A stretch of DNA of 39,046 nucleotides from Planctomycetota bacterium (GTDB lineage: Bacteria > Planctomycetota > UBA1135 > GCA-002748355), in NCBI GenBank assembly GCA_011321845.1, contig DROQ01000091.1:1-39046 (forward strand). The letters are read 5' to 3'. Below are positions 32,157-39,046 of this stretch, piece by piece (within the stretch, counting starts at the first letter, position 1; each line of letters opens with the position of its first letter). The notes beneath the pieces were generated by a model that was given only the letters and a program-made list of their open reading frames with translations, did not search any database and was not told the DNA's origin. The position numbers were made by a program, and so were the translations under genes.

Positions 32157-34211
32157 ATGCGACCAGATCCCAAAATCATGAACAGCCCCGCGGCAGGCCT
32201 CTTGGGCCCGACAACCATTGAACACCAGCCTCCCGAGCTTTTTGCCGGCCGGGATGGGATTCTCCTGATCGGGTCGCCCAATGTCGGTAAGAGTTCCCTC
32301 TTCAATGCCCTCACCGGAACCTATGTCACGGTCTCCAACTACCCAGGAACAACGGTGGGGATCTCCCTGGGTCGGATGAAGCTCGACTTTGGTTCGGGGA
32401 AGGAACACATCAAGGTCGCCGATCCCCCCGGCCTCTACAGCCTGCTCCCTTTGACCGAGGAAGAGCGCGTTGCCCGCCGAGCCATCTTCGCATCCAACGC
32501 CCATTGCATCCTCCATGTGGTGGACTCCAAGAACCTTCCCCGCCAGCTTCCTCTGACACTAAGGCTTCTGGAAGCAGGTTATCCCGTGATCCTGGTCCTC
32601 AATCTCTGGGATGAATTCGAGGAATTGGGGTATCAGCTGGATGTCACCGCGCTCTCTTCACGCCTGGGCATCCCAGTGGTTTGCACCGTCGCAACCAAGG
32701 GCATAGGGATCGAAGAACTAAAAAAGGCGATCGCAAAGATTTTCAGTCATGGCAAGTTTCAACCCAAGAAAATGCCATGGCACAAAAGCCTTGTGGAGCT
32801 TTTCGACCAAGTCGCCGGAGAGATTCCAGAGGAGAGATTGCCTGCACATCTTCACGCGAGAATCGCCGCGATTCTGGTCCTCGAAGGAGACGACAGACTC
32901 GCGAAGTTTCTGGGGTTGGATCCAGAAACCCTGAAAAAACACAGGGCAAGGGCCCGCCACCTCGCGGCACAGGCCTTTTCCATCTTCGCGCCTCTTTTCT
33001 ACAAGCATGTCGCCGACAACCTCCTCCAAGGGATCTTCAGAGAACCAGGCGATCGAAAACCACAGCTTCGGGAAAGGATCTCAAGGGCCCTCTGCAACCC
33101 TCTCATCGGGTTCCCCGCCCTCCTGGTTGTCCTCTATTTCGGTTTCTATCAGTTTGTTGGGCAGTTCGGAGCAGGGACGGTCGTGGGTTGGCTCGAAGAG
33201 GATGTCTTCGGCGCATACATCAACCCTTTTCTGAATCAGGTCGCCCACCAGACCCTTCCCTGGGAATGGCTTCAAAAACTGTTCGTGGGCGACTATGGCG
33301 TCCTCACCTTGGGCATCACCTATGCGATCGCCATTGTTCTCCCGGTAGTCTTCTTTTTTTTCCTGGTGTTTTCCATGGTCGAAGATTCGGGGTACTTCCC
33401 ACGGCTGGCCATGCTCGTGGACAAGGGCTTCAAAAGAATCGGCCTTAACGGCAGGGCGGTGATCCCCATGGTTCTTGGGCTCGGTTGCGACACCATGGCG
33501 ACCATGACAACAAGGACCCTGGAAACAAGAAAAGAGCGTTTCCTTGCCACTTTCCTCCTTTCTCTTGCCATTCCCTGCTCAGCCCAGCTCGGGATCATCA
33601 TGGCTCTTCTCGGCAGTCGAGGATTGAACGTCTGGCTCGCTTATCTTGGGGTGATCCTCCTCATCCTCTTTGTCGTAGGCTGGGTTGGGTCCAAGATCCT
33701 CCCCGGGCAGGCAGCGAGCTTTTATATGGAACTGCCTCCCCTCAGACTCCCCAAACTCACCAACGTTCTTCGTAAGAGTTTCGCCCGGATGCGCTGGTAC
33801 TTCGCCGAGGTCGTCCCTCTCTTCCTCGCGGCAAGCGTGATCCTGTGGGCTTTGGACCTGAGCGGGGGCCTCGCCGCCTTGGAGAGGGGCATGCGACCTC
33901 TCATGGGGATCCTGGGTCTTCCGGGAGATGCCGCAGAGTCCTTTTTGATCGGCTTTTTCCGCCGGGACTTCGGAGCTGCGGGATTGTTCAAACTTGCCAA
34001 GGAAAACCCCCAGGGCGCAATGAGCACCCCACAGATCTTCGTGGCCAGCGTCACTCTGACCCTATTCGTTCCCTGTGTCGCGCAATTCATGATGATGATC
34101 AAGGAACGAGGCGCGAAGTTCGCCTTTGTTAGCCTGGGTCTCGTCACCATCCTCGCCTTCGCGACAGGCGCACTCCTCAATGCCTTCCTAACGGCGGTTC
34201 CGATCTTCTAA
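32157..34211 (+). CDS. feoB: Ferrous iron transporter FeoB
   Basis: This is an inner-membrane Fe2+ importer with a cytoplasmic GTPase domain. G motifs: G1 GSPNVGKSS (39-47), G2 NYPGTTVG, G3 DPPGLYSLL and G4 NLWDE (Leu-Trp in place of the usual Met-x). After the helical insertion domain, about eight membrane helices follow in two gate blocks, with the usual FSMVEDSGYFPRLAMLVDKGFKRIGLNGRAVIPM segment split between loop and helix, and GLGCDTMA carrying the conserved Cys. The 684 residues are slightly short of the E. coli protein. The first ~30 residues are an extra stretch; ATG 32178 is an alternative start. Neither start has a ribosome-binding site. feoA follows after 24 bases. Confidence 0.95.
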   Translation: MRPDPKIMNSPAAGLLGPTTIEHQPPELFAGRDGILLIGSPNVGKSSLFNALTGTYVTVSNYPGTTVGISLGRMKLDFGSGKEHIKVADPPGLYSLLPLTEEERVARRAIFASNAHCILHVVDSKNLPRQLPLTLRLLEAGYPVILVLNLWDEFEELGYQLDVTALSSRLGIPVVCTVATKGIGIEELKKAIAKIFSHGKFQPKKMPWHKSLVELFDQVAGEIPEERLPAHLHARIAAILVLEGDDRLAKFLGLDPETLKKHRARARHLAAQAFSIFAPLFYKHVADNLLQGIFREPGDRKPQLRERISRALCNPLIGFPALLVVLYFGFYQFVGQFGAGTVVGWLEEDVFGAYINPFLNQVAHQTLPWEWLQKLFVGDYGVLTLGITYAIAIVLPVVFFFFLVFSMVEDSGYFPRLAMLVDKGFKRIGLNGRAVIPMVLGLGCDTMATMTTRTLETRKERFLATFLLSLAIPCSAQLGIIMALLGSRGLNVWLAYLGVILLILFVVGWVGSKILPGQAASFYMELPPLRLPKLTNVLRKSFARMRWYFAEVVPLFLAASVILWALDLSGGLAALERGMRPLMGILGLPGDAAESFLIGFFRRDFGAAGLFKLAKENPQGAMSTPQIFVASVTLTLFVPCVAQFMMMIKERGAKFAFVSLGLVTILAFATGALLNAFLTAVPIF

Positions 34212-34235
34212 TGCGACAGCAAACCAAAGAGAGCG

Positions 34236-34634
34236 ATGTTTGAACCCCTTTTTCCTGAGGCCGTTCTTGACCCTCGACTGGAAGACTCCGAAAGTCTTCT
34301 CCTTGAACTGGGAAGAGTTTCGGCACAAAAGAAGGAAGCTGTGAAAGCAAGGATGGGGAAGGAAAACCGGGAAGAAGACAAAGTTGGTGCAGAAGACGCC
34401 CCTCCCCAGAACCACAATGGAACAATCCGCCCCCTAAGTAGCCTGAAACCGGGCGAAAAAGGCAGGGTAAGAGATATTCCCGATGAAGAGATCCTGCGCA
34501 AGGTCCTCTCCCTCGGGATTTACCCAGGGGACACTCTTCTGGTGATTCGGAGGAAACCCCTTGTGGTCTTCCGTATTGGAGCTTCGCAGTTCTCCTTCGA
34601 CCATAGGCTCGCATCGGGAATTTTCGTGGAATGA
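34236..34634 (+). CDS. feoA: FeoA-domain protein with an N-terminal extension
   Basis: Residues ~65-132 form the small SH3-like FeoA domain (IRPLSSLKPGEKGRVRDI, LRKVLSLGIYPGDTLLVI, VVFRIGASQFSFDHRLAS), which supports FeoB-dependent Fe2+ import from the cytoplasmic side. The first ~60 residues are extra. They are acidic and helical (LEDSESLLLELGRVSAQKK, then a charged GKENREEDKVG stretch); most FeoA proteins have only about 75-85 residues. The order feoB-feoA is the reverse of the E. coli operon. The stop overlaps the next start (ATGA at 34631). Confidence 0.9.
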   Translation: MFEPLFPEAVLDPRLEDSESLLLELGRVSAQKKEAVKARMGKENREEDKVGAEDAPPQNHNGTIRPLSSLKPGEKGRVRDIPDEEILRKVLSLGIYPGDTLLVIRRKPLVVFRIGASQFSFDHRLASGIFVE

Positions 34635-35809
34635 AACAAGACCCTCAAGAGATTCACCCTCCAAAAAGATCCAGACTCGTCCCCAAAGCCCCCAGGATCC
34701 CTACTCGCTTGATCCTCTACCTTGGAGCCGGGCTGATCGTTCTGTTCTATTTCCTCCAGGGCGAACTCTCCAGGCTGGGCAATCAGGGACAAGCTCTCGT
34801 GGATTTAAAGGTGCGGGTTATAGACGCCCAAAGAAAGCCCATCGTGGGGGCCAAAGCGGAATTCATTCGTAAAAACAAACCATTCGACCCTCCGACCTTT
34901 TCGACCCAAACGGATGAGAAGGGGATCGCTGTCCTCCCGAAGAAGTTCGCAGACAGCGAATATTTTGTTCTCGTCAGGCGACCCGACGGTACTCAATCCA
35001 TCACCGCCATCCTGGACCGGGATCCGGAAATCAGCACCCTGGAAATCGCTGACCCCGAACCGCTTCAAGGTACAGTGATCGATGAGAATGCCGCTCCCCT
35101 CGAAAACGTCCTCATCTCCGCACATGTTGGGGGATATCGAACTCCCGCTCTTGCAACCGCAAGGAGTGGTCCGGATGGGAAATGGCGCTTCGACAAACTC
35201 TCCTCCTCCCTCGATTTCTTTGATCTCAGGGCCAATTCCAAGGGGAAGGCGGAGAGCCGCATTTCATGGAACCGAGTGGAAGGGGGGCAAGTGGACTTCA
35301 TCCTGGAAAAGGGTCTCCCTCTCAAGGTCCAAGTCGTCCTCCCCAAATGGAAGGTTGCCGCAGGAGTTCCCGTGGATGTCCTGGGAAACCCTCAATTGAA
35401 CGGGAAAACGAACAAGGATGGCCTTTATATCCTCGAGGACCTTCCGCTCACGCAGAACTTTTTCTTCCACATCCAACACCCCAGTCTCACCTACAGGCGG
35501 CAGAATGGGGTGCAACCGGGCAACACGGTCACATTCCAACTGGAGCCACCCGCGACCCTTTCAGGGACCGCGGTCAACCTTCGCGGAGAACCTGTTCCAA
35601 TGGTAACGATCATGCATCCCCACGGTCCCAGAGCCTGGGTCAGAGTCCAGGCGGATGGCAGGGGACGCTTCAAGATCGGGGACCTCCCCTCGGGAGATGT
35701 CTTTCTCCGGTTCAAGTCTCCCAACGGCCTCAGCGGTACGGTGGAGGTCAAGAACCTGAAGCCGGGTGAACACAGAGAGAACACCCTTCTCCGATTGCTC
35801 CCCAATTAG
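34631..35809 (+). CDS. Membrane-anchored protein with carboxypeptidase-regulatory-like domains
   Basis: The start overlaps the feoA stop (ATGA). The 392-residue protein has a short basic N-terminus, one membrane helix (LILYLGAGLIVLFYFLQ, ~27-43) and then repeated ~80-residue beta-sandwich units of the CarboxypepD_reg type. Their recurring pattern is V-D-x-x-x-x-P-(L/I)-x-x-V followed by T-D-x-x-G: VIDAQRKPIVGA, TQTDEKGIAVL, VIDENAAPLENVLIS, SGPDGKWRFDKL, VNLRGEPVPMVTI and QADGRGRFKIGDL. These domains usually mediate protein or carbohydrate contacts outside the cytoplasm. Overlap with feoA means it is co-translated with the iron importer, which hints at an envelope role in iron uptake, but no such function is known to me. 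Confidence 0.85.
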   Translation: MKQDPQEIHPPKRSRLVPKAPRIPTRLILYLGAGLIVLFYFLQGELSRLGNQGQALVDLKVRVIDAQRKPIVGAKAEFIRKNKPFDPPTFSTQTDEKGIAVLPKKFADSEYFVLVRRPDGTQSITAILDRDPEISTLEIADPEPLQGTVIDENAAPLENVLISAHVGGYRTPALATARSGPDGKWRFDKLSSSLDFFDLRANSKGKAESRISWNRVEGGQVDFILEKGLPLKVQVVLPKWKVAAGVPVDVLGNPQLNGKTNKDGLYILEDLPLTQNFFFHIQHPSLTYRRQNGVQPGNTVTFQLEPPATLSGTAVNLRGEPVPMVTIMHPHGPRAWVRVQADGRGRFKIGDLPSGDVFLRFKSPNGLSGTVEVKNLKPGEHRENTLLRLLPN

Positions 35810-35831
35810 GAAGGCCGTTTCCAAGGCGCGT

Positions 35832-35846
35832 CTCCCAGCCCGGGAG
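35832..35846. terminator. Weak hairpin between the convergent feo operon and CDF gene
   Basis: CTCCC-AGCCC-GGGAG forms a five-bp stem in the 50-base gap between the two convergent stops. No T-run follows, so its role in termination is uncertain. Confidence 0.3.
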
Positions 35847-35859
35847 CCCACTCAAGGCT

Positions 35860-36750
35860 TCAATTCAATTCCAGGTAATTCTTTTTGGGTCTGGGGCCTG
35901 TCGGGTTCACATGGACGTGGACATCCCGGATGAACTCGAACTGGCTTTGGATCCGGTCCTCCAGCTCATGGGCAATGTCGTGGGCGGCATGGAGACTCAG
36001 GCTTCCATCGAGATAGACCTCAAAATCCACCACATAATAGGACCCGAGAGGGTGGACACGGATCTGATCCACTTCGCGAACATCGGGGTTTCCTTTGACG
36101 ACCTTGCGGATCTCCTCCTTGAGGTGGGGAGGGGCTTTGTCCATGAGGATGCCTACATTGGTGCGCACCGGATCCACCGCCATCCAAGCGATGTAAAGCC
36201 CAATGACAACCGCCGCTAGTGGATCCAGGAAGGGCATGTTGAAGCGGGAGGCGAAAATTCCTGCAAAGACCGTTATTCCTACAAAAACGTCGGCTCGGTG
36301 GTCCCGTGCGCTGGCAAGGAGGGAGGGAGAGTTGAGCTTCTTGCCCACCTTGGAGACATAACGAAACAAAAGCTCCTTGACCAGAATGGTGAAACCAGCG
36401 ACATAGAGAGCGGGAACATCTGGAGGTTCCCGGTGCTCTCCCAGGAGAACCATCAACCCCTCAAGGGAGATAAAGAGCCCAGTGGCCATGAGAAGGACAC
36501 CTACGATGAGCCCAGCGACACTCTCCGCGTTTCCATGCCCATAGTGATGATCCTCGTCGGGAGGCTTGCGGGCATAGTTGTACCCGAGATAAGCCACAAT
36601 GGTGGCGAAGATATCTCCGGCGGAGTTAAAGCCGTCAGCGACCAGGGCCGCGCTCCCTGCCAAGGTTCCGATCGTGAACTTCAGGAGGGTTAAAAGGATA
36701 TTGGCGGCGAGCCCAATCTGATTGGCGCGGACCCCGGTGTCTTGAGACAT
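35860..36750 (-). CDS. Cation diffusion facilitator (CDF) family metal exporter, possibly Mn2+
   Basis: This 296-residue, six-helix proton-driven exporter has the usual cytoplasmic C-terminal domain (VREVDQIRVHPLGSYYVVDFEV, ending DVHVHVNPTGP). Site A residues are Asn42-x3-Asp46 in helix 2 (ADGFNSAGD) and Asp150-x3-Asp154 in helix 5 (ARDHRAD). The Asn/Asp-Asp/Asp set, with no His, is like that of MntE-type manganese exporters; zinc exporters have His-x3-Asp. DEDHHYGHG after helix 2 is a typical loop. Mn2+ preference is an inference from these residues. The ATG at 36750 lies divergent from the lipocalin-like gene; the 85-base gap must hold both promoters. Confidence 0.93.
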   Translation of the reverse strand: MSQDTGVRANQIGLAANILLTLLKFTIGTLAGSAALVADGFNSAGDIFATIVAYLGYNYARKPPDEDHHYGHGNAESVAGLIVGVLLMATGLFISLEGLMVLLGEHREPPDVPALYVAGFTILVKELLFRYVSKVGKKLNSPSLLASARDHRADVFVGITVFAGIFASRFNMPFLDPLAAVVIGLYIAWMAVDPVRTNVGILMDKAPPHLKEEIRKVVKGNPDVREVDQIRVHPLGSYYVVDFEVYLDGSLSLHAAHDIAHELEDRIQSQFEFIRDVHVHVNPTGPRPKKNYLELN

Positions 36751-36822
36751 AAGAGGATCGTCCCCGTTTCTAGCTGCGGGGTCAATGCTTTGCTCTTAGC
36801 ATCGTTCGGGGAACATCCCGGC

Positions 36823-36828
36823 TATACT
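36823..36828 (+). promoter_or_regulatory. Candidate -10 element just before the lipocalin-like gene
   Basis: CCCGGC-TATACT ends seven bases before ATG 36836, which has no ribosome-binding site. The arrangement is nearly the same as at 13867-13888, suggesting leaderless transcripts in this genome. Confidence 0.4.
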
Positions 36829-36835
36829 CCTTTCC

Positions 36836-37387
36836 ATGGATACACGACCGTCGATCCCCGCTCTTCTCCTCTTGGCCCTTTTGTTTCAGGGTAAGCCTGC
36901 AACGAAGCCCGCGAAACCAAACAGGGCCCTACCCAAAAAGGGAGTCCAAGCCCCCCAAAGGCGAAATCCCGCTCAAAACCAGAGCAAAGACCTCATCCAA
37001 AAATTCGCAGCCCCCCCCAACCCCCTCCTTGGACTCTGGAGGCTCCGCAAGCAGGTCATCCCCGGGACCACTGGGGCAAGGAGGAAACCGTCAGGCTACC
37101 TGTTATTTACCAGGACCCATCTTTCCATGCATCTTGTCCGCCCCGCACTGGTCCCAGGCGGCCCCGTCGATTTTCAATCTTCGATCCGCACCTATTCCCT
37201 CCAGGGAATCAGCCTCCACACGGTCAGCCTCATGGGTGTCCGAAACGGTAGAACTCCAGGAAAGATCGTTTTCGAGGCTCGTGGCCTCAAGGAAATCCGC
37301 CGCTTCGCCCTCCTGGGCCCAACGGTTCTGAGGATCTACCAGACCCCCACCTCTTACATGGAACTTGTCAAAGAAGCGGGCCTTTGA
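36836..37387 (+). CDS. Small exported protein, possibly lipocalin-like
   Basis: The 183-residue product starts with a signal peptide (MDTRPSIPALLLLALLFQG) followed by a basic, Pro/Lys-rich linker (~20-58). The globular part opens LLGLWRLRKQV and later SGYLLFTRTHLSMHLV. This resembles the start of lipocalin-like domains (LVGTWRL, then GYLTYT-x-GRMSV). Then come strands such as RTYSLQGISLHTVSLMG and KIVFEARGLKEIRRFALLG. The match is by pattern only and no binding pocket can be confirmed. It is alone on the plus strand between divergent (CDF) and convergent (murJ) genes, with a hairpin right after its stop. Confidence 0.65.
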   Translation: MDTRPSIPALLLLALLFQGKPATKPAKPNRALPKKGVQAPQRRNPAQNQSKDLIQKFAAPPNPLLGLWRLRKQVIPGTTGARRKPSGYLLFTRTHLSMHLVRPALVPGGPVDFQSSIRTYSLQGISLHTVSLMGVRNGRTPGKIVFEARGLKEIRRFALLGPTVLRIYQTPTSYMELVKEAGL

Positions 37388-37414
37388 ACCTCAAGGTGGG
37401 CGCCCTCTTGAGGT
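37388..37414. terminator. Hairpin terminator between convergent genes
   Basis: ACCTCAAG (37388-37395) pairs perfectly with CTTGAGGT (37407-37414), with an inner GGGC/GCCC in the loop. It starts directly after the stop of the lipocalin-like gene and is followed by a weak GGATCTTTCC. A second inverted repeat (CCCGAAT 37438-37444, ATTCGGG 37463-37469) lies nearer to the murJ stop and could serve the other strand. Confidence 0.5.
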
Positions 37415-37478
37415 GGATCTTTCCCCACAGGACCCAGCCCGAATCATTCAGGACCTCGAACTATTCGGGTTATTGGGG

Positions 37479-39046
37479 TTATTGGGGTTCGTCCTGGTTG
37501 GGCTTGTGCCGGCGGAAAGATAGGAGCCCTCTTCCGACTTCACCCCCGACAAGCTGAATACTCAGAAAAAAAGCGAGCAGGCCGACCAGGGAAGGAAAAA
37601 GGAGGTAGACAGCGAAACCCAGGAAAAAACCGGTTTTCCCGGGGCCAAAGGCTTCCCTCGCCCAGTGGAGGGCTCCCCAGGCTGCCAATCCTGTGGGGAT
37701 GGAAGCGAGGAGGGTGGAGAGCATGCTCCTTGGAAGGACCCCGGTGCCTTTCCATCCCATGCGCATCCGAATGGACCAGAACAGGAGGCTCGAGTTGAGA
37801 AGGGCGGAGGCGACGGAGACGAGAGCGAGACCAAAAGTACCTAGGGTCGGGGCGACCAGGGCCGAGACGATCACAGAAGCAAAGAAGAGGCCCACTGAGA
37901 TTCGAACGGGGGTAGTCCGGTTCCCCACGGCGTAATGAGCCCTCGCGAGGACCTGGACTCCGACAAGCCCGGGGAGCGCAAAGGCAAATGTTTTCACGAC
38001 CTTGGTAGTCTCCACCCCATCCTCCGCCGTGAACCGCCCATGGACAAAGAGTACTTCCACGAGGGGGGCGGCGAGCACGAAGAGCCCCACGGCAGCAGGT
38101 AATGCCAGAAACAAAGAAAAGGCGAGAGCACGATCGAAGGTGCACTCCAACTCCTCTCGCTCTCCCCGCTCTCCCAGGAGAGAGAGGAGGGGGAAAACCG
38201 CCGTTCCAAAAGCCACTCCCAAGAGGGCGTGGGGAAAATCCAAAAGCCGGTTTGCCAAGAATAGAATCCCGTTGGCTCCGACCTTGGGCACAAGGAAGGC
38301 GGCAATCAGGTAGGTCATCAGAACGTTGAGTTGGGCGATGGAGAGTCCGAGAACCATGGGAACCATACCTGCCCCCACTTCACGGAGGTCGGGATCGGCC
38401 AGATCCAAGCGAGGCCGGGCGAGAAGGCCGCTTGCTTTGAGCCCAGGAAGCTGGAGAAGGAGCTGGAAGAGCCCTCCAACGACCAAAAAACCTGCCAGGG
38501 CAAGGGCTCGTTCGGCGAGACTCGCCTCCATCCCCGAGACATAGAGGACTCCCCCGATCCAAAAGAGGTTCAAAACCACGGGGGCCATGGAGGGGAGGGC
38601 AAAGCGGCCGGTCACGTTTTGAGCAGCCGCTGCCAGAGCCATCAGGCAGATGGGGAGGACATAGGGGAGCAGGATATAGAGGAGAGGGCGCAAAAGACCG
38701 GCATATTCCTCCCCATGGTCCGGAAGCCCTCCTTCCGCGAGCAACTCCTCGGGGAGCAAGGCCACCAAAACCCAACCCAAGAGGGTAAGCCCCACCAAGA
38801 GGATGAGAATAGCCCCGAACACCTTCCCAAAGGTACGCCTGGCCCCATCTGTCCCCTCGCGCTCCATCCGCCGGGTCAGAACCGGAACAAAGGAAGCCAC
38901 GAGGGCTCCTTCGCCAAACAACCTTCGAAAGAGGTTGGGGATCATCCAGGCGAGCAAAAAGGCTCCGCTCTCGAAACCTCGGCCAAACTCTCCGAACATC
39001 AGACGGTCCCGGACCAGGCCGAGAACCCGGGATACGAGGGTCCAAG
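37479..39046 (-). CDS. murJ: Lipid II flippase MurJ, 5' end outside the window
   Basis: MurJ moves lipid II across the inner membrane for peptidoglycan synthesis. The frame runs off the window: upstream of the ATG at 38999 it still reads TLVSRVLGLVRDRL, the normal MurJ N-terminus, so that ATG is internal and only the first ~10 residues are missing. Conserved parts are IPNLFRRLFGEGALVASFVPVL, the many hydrophobic helices (14 expected), and ANRLLDFPHALLGVAFGTAVFPLLS near mid-protein. The tail is hydrophilic (FRRHKPNQDEPQ). The presence of MurJ supports a peptidoglycan-making bacterium. The stop lies within a short TTATTGGGG tandem repeat. Confidence 0.94.
   Translation of the reverse strand, partial: WTLVSRVLGLVRDRLMFGEFGRGFESGAFLLAWMIPNLFRRLFGEGALVASFVPVLTRRMEREGTDGARRTFGKVFGAILILLVGLTLLGWVLVALLPEELLAEGGLPDHGEEYAGLLRPLLYILLPYVLPICLMALAAAAQNVTGRFALPSMAPVVLNLFWIGGVLYVSGMEASLAERALALAGFLVVGGLFQLLLQLPGLKASGLLARPRLDLADPDLREVGAGMVPMVLGLSIAQLNVLMTYLIAAFLVPKVGANGILFLANRLLDFPHALLGVAFGTAVFPLLSLLGERGEREELECTFDRALAFSLFLALPAAVGLFVLAAPLVEVLFVHGRFTAEDGVETTKVVKTFAFALPGLVGVQVLARAHYAVGNRTTPVRISVGLFFASVIVSALVAPTLGTFGLALVSVASALLNSSLLFWSIRMRMGWKGTGVLPRSMLSTLLASIPTGLAAWGALHWAREAFGPGKTGFFLGFAVYLLFPSLVGLLAFFLSIQLVGGEVGRGLLSFRRHKPNQDEPQ

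Noticed and set aside
1-39046. CRISPR arrays, tRNA or rRNA genes, phage or insertion-sequence genes
   Set aside because: I looked for regularly spaced repeats, tRNA-like cloverleaf sequence, transposase and integrase motifs and found none. This was by eye only.

Overview
The window is a G+C-rich bacterial chromosome segment with densely packed genes on both strands. I saw no tRNA, rRNA, CRISPR array, transposase, integrase or phage gene. The organism is diderm-like (MurJ, a lipoprotein, many exported proteins) and most likely a Planctomycetota or a near relative. The basis for that is the C-terminal module of the first protein, a DUF1573-like lipoprotein, a VIT-VWA protein and a K+-dependent membrane pyrophosphatase. 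This placement comes from family knowledge, not from a search.

Layout. 1-3933: the end of an exported protein, then a relatively A+T-rich island. The island holds a decayed gene remnant with its own terminator and three overlapping or closely spaced genes for exported proteins: a 12-cysteine protein, a membrane-anchored basic protein and a DUF1573-like lipoprotein. The remnant is a paralogue of the lipoprotein gene. 4020-8342 (+): histidine ammonia-lyase, a GT4 glycosyltransferase enlarged by internal repeats, a three-helix membrane protein and a twin-arginine-type amidohydrolase. 8401-13731 (-): two-domain M16 peptidase, thiolase and an alpha/beta hydrolase with an extra C-terminal domain. 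13888-16007 (+): two overlapping GT4 glycosyltransferases. 15985-17075 (-): a membrane protein and an FHA-domain membrane protein. 17124-19800 (+): ABC ATPase, permease and a membrane-anchored helical protein joined by ATGA overlaps.

19932-30161 (+): DedA-family protein with a long charged tail, membrane pyrophosphatase, RsfS, YyaL-like thioredoxin/six-hairpin protein, a lone Clp N-domain protein, a GT-C-like membrane protein and a VIT-VWA protein ending at a strong intrinsic terminator. 30250-31914: quinolinate synthase converging with ribose-5-phosphate isomerase A. 32157-35809 (+): feoB, feoA and a membrane-anchored carboxypeptidase-regulatory-domain protein. 35860-39046: a CDF metal exporter (-), a small lipocalin-like exported protein (+) and MurJ (-), which is cut by the window edge.

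Most genes are housekeeping or envelope functions. The unusual parts are: the island with a decaying paralogue next to its intact copy; a glycosyltransferase gene carrying a 72-bp in-frame tandem repeat plus a dispersed repeat read in two frames; a long inverted repeat before rsfS; the ABC exporter of unknown substrate; the lone Clp N-domain protein; and the third gene of the feo operon. I found no defence system or other clearly new multi-gene machine.
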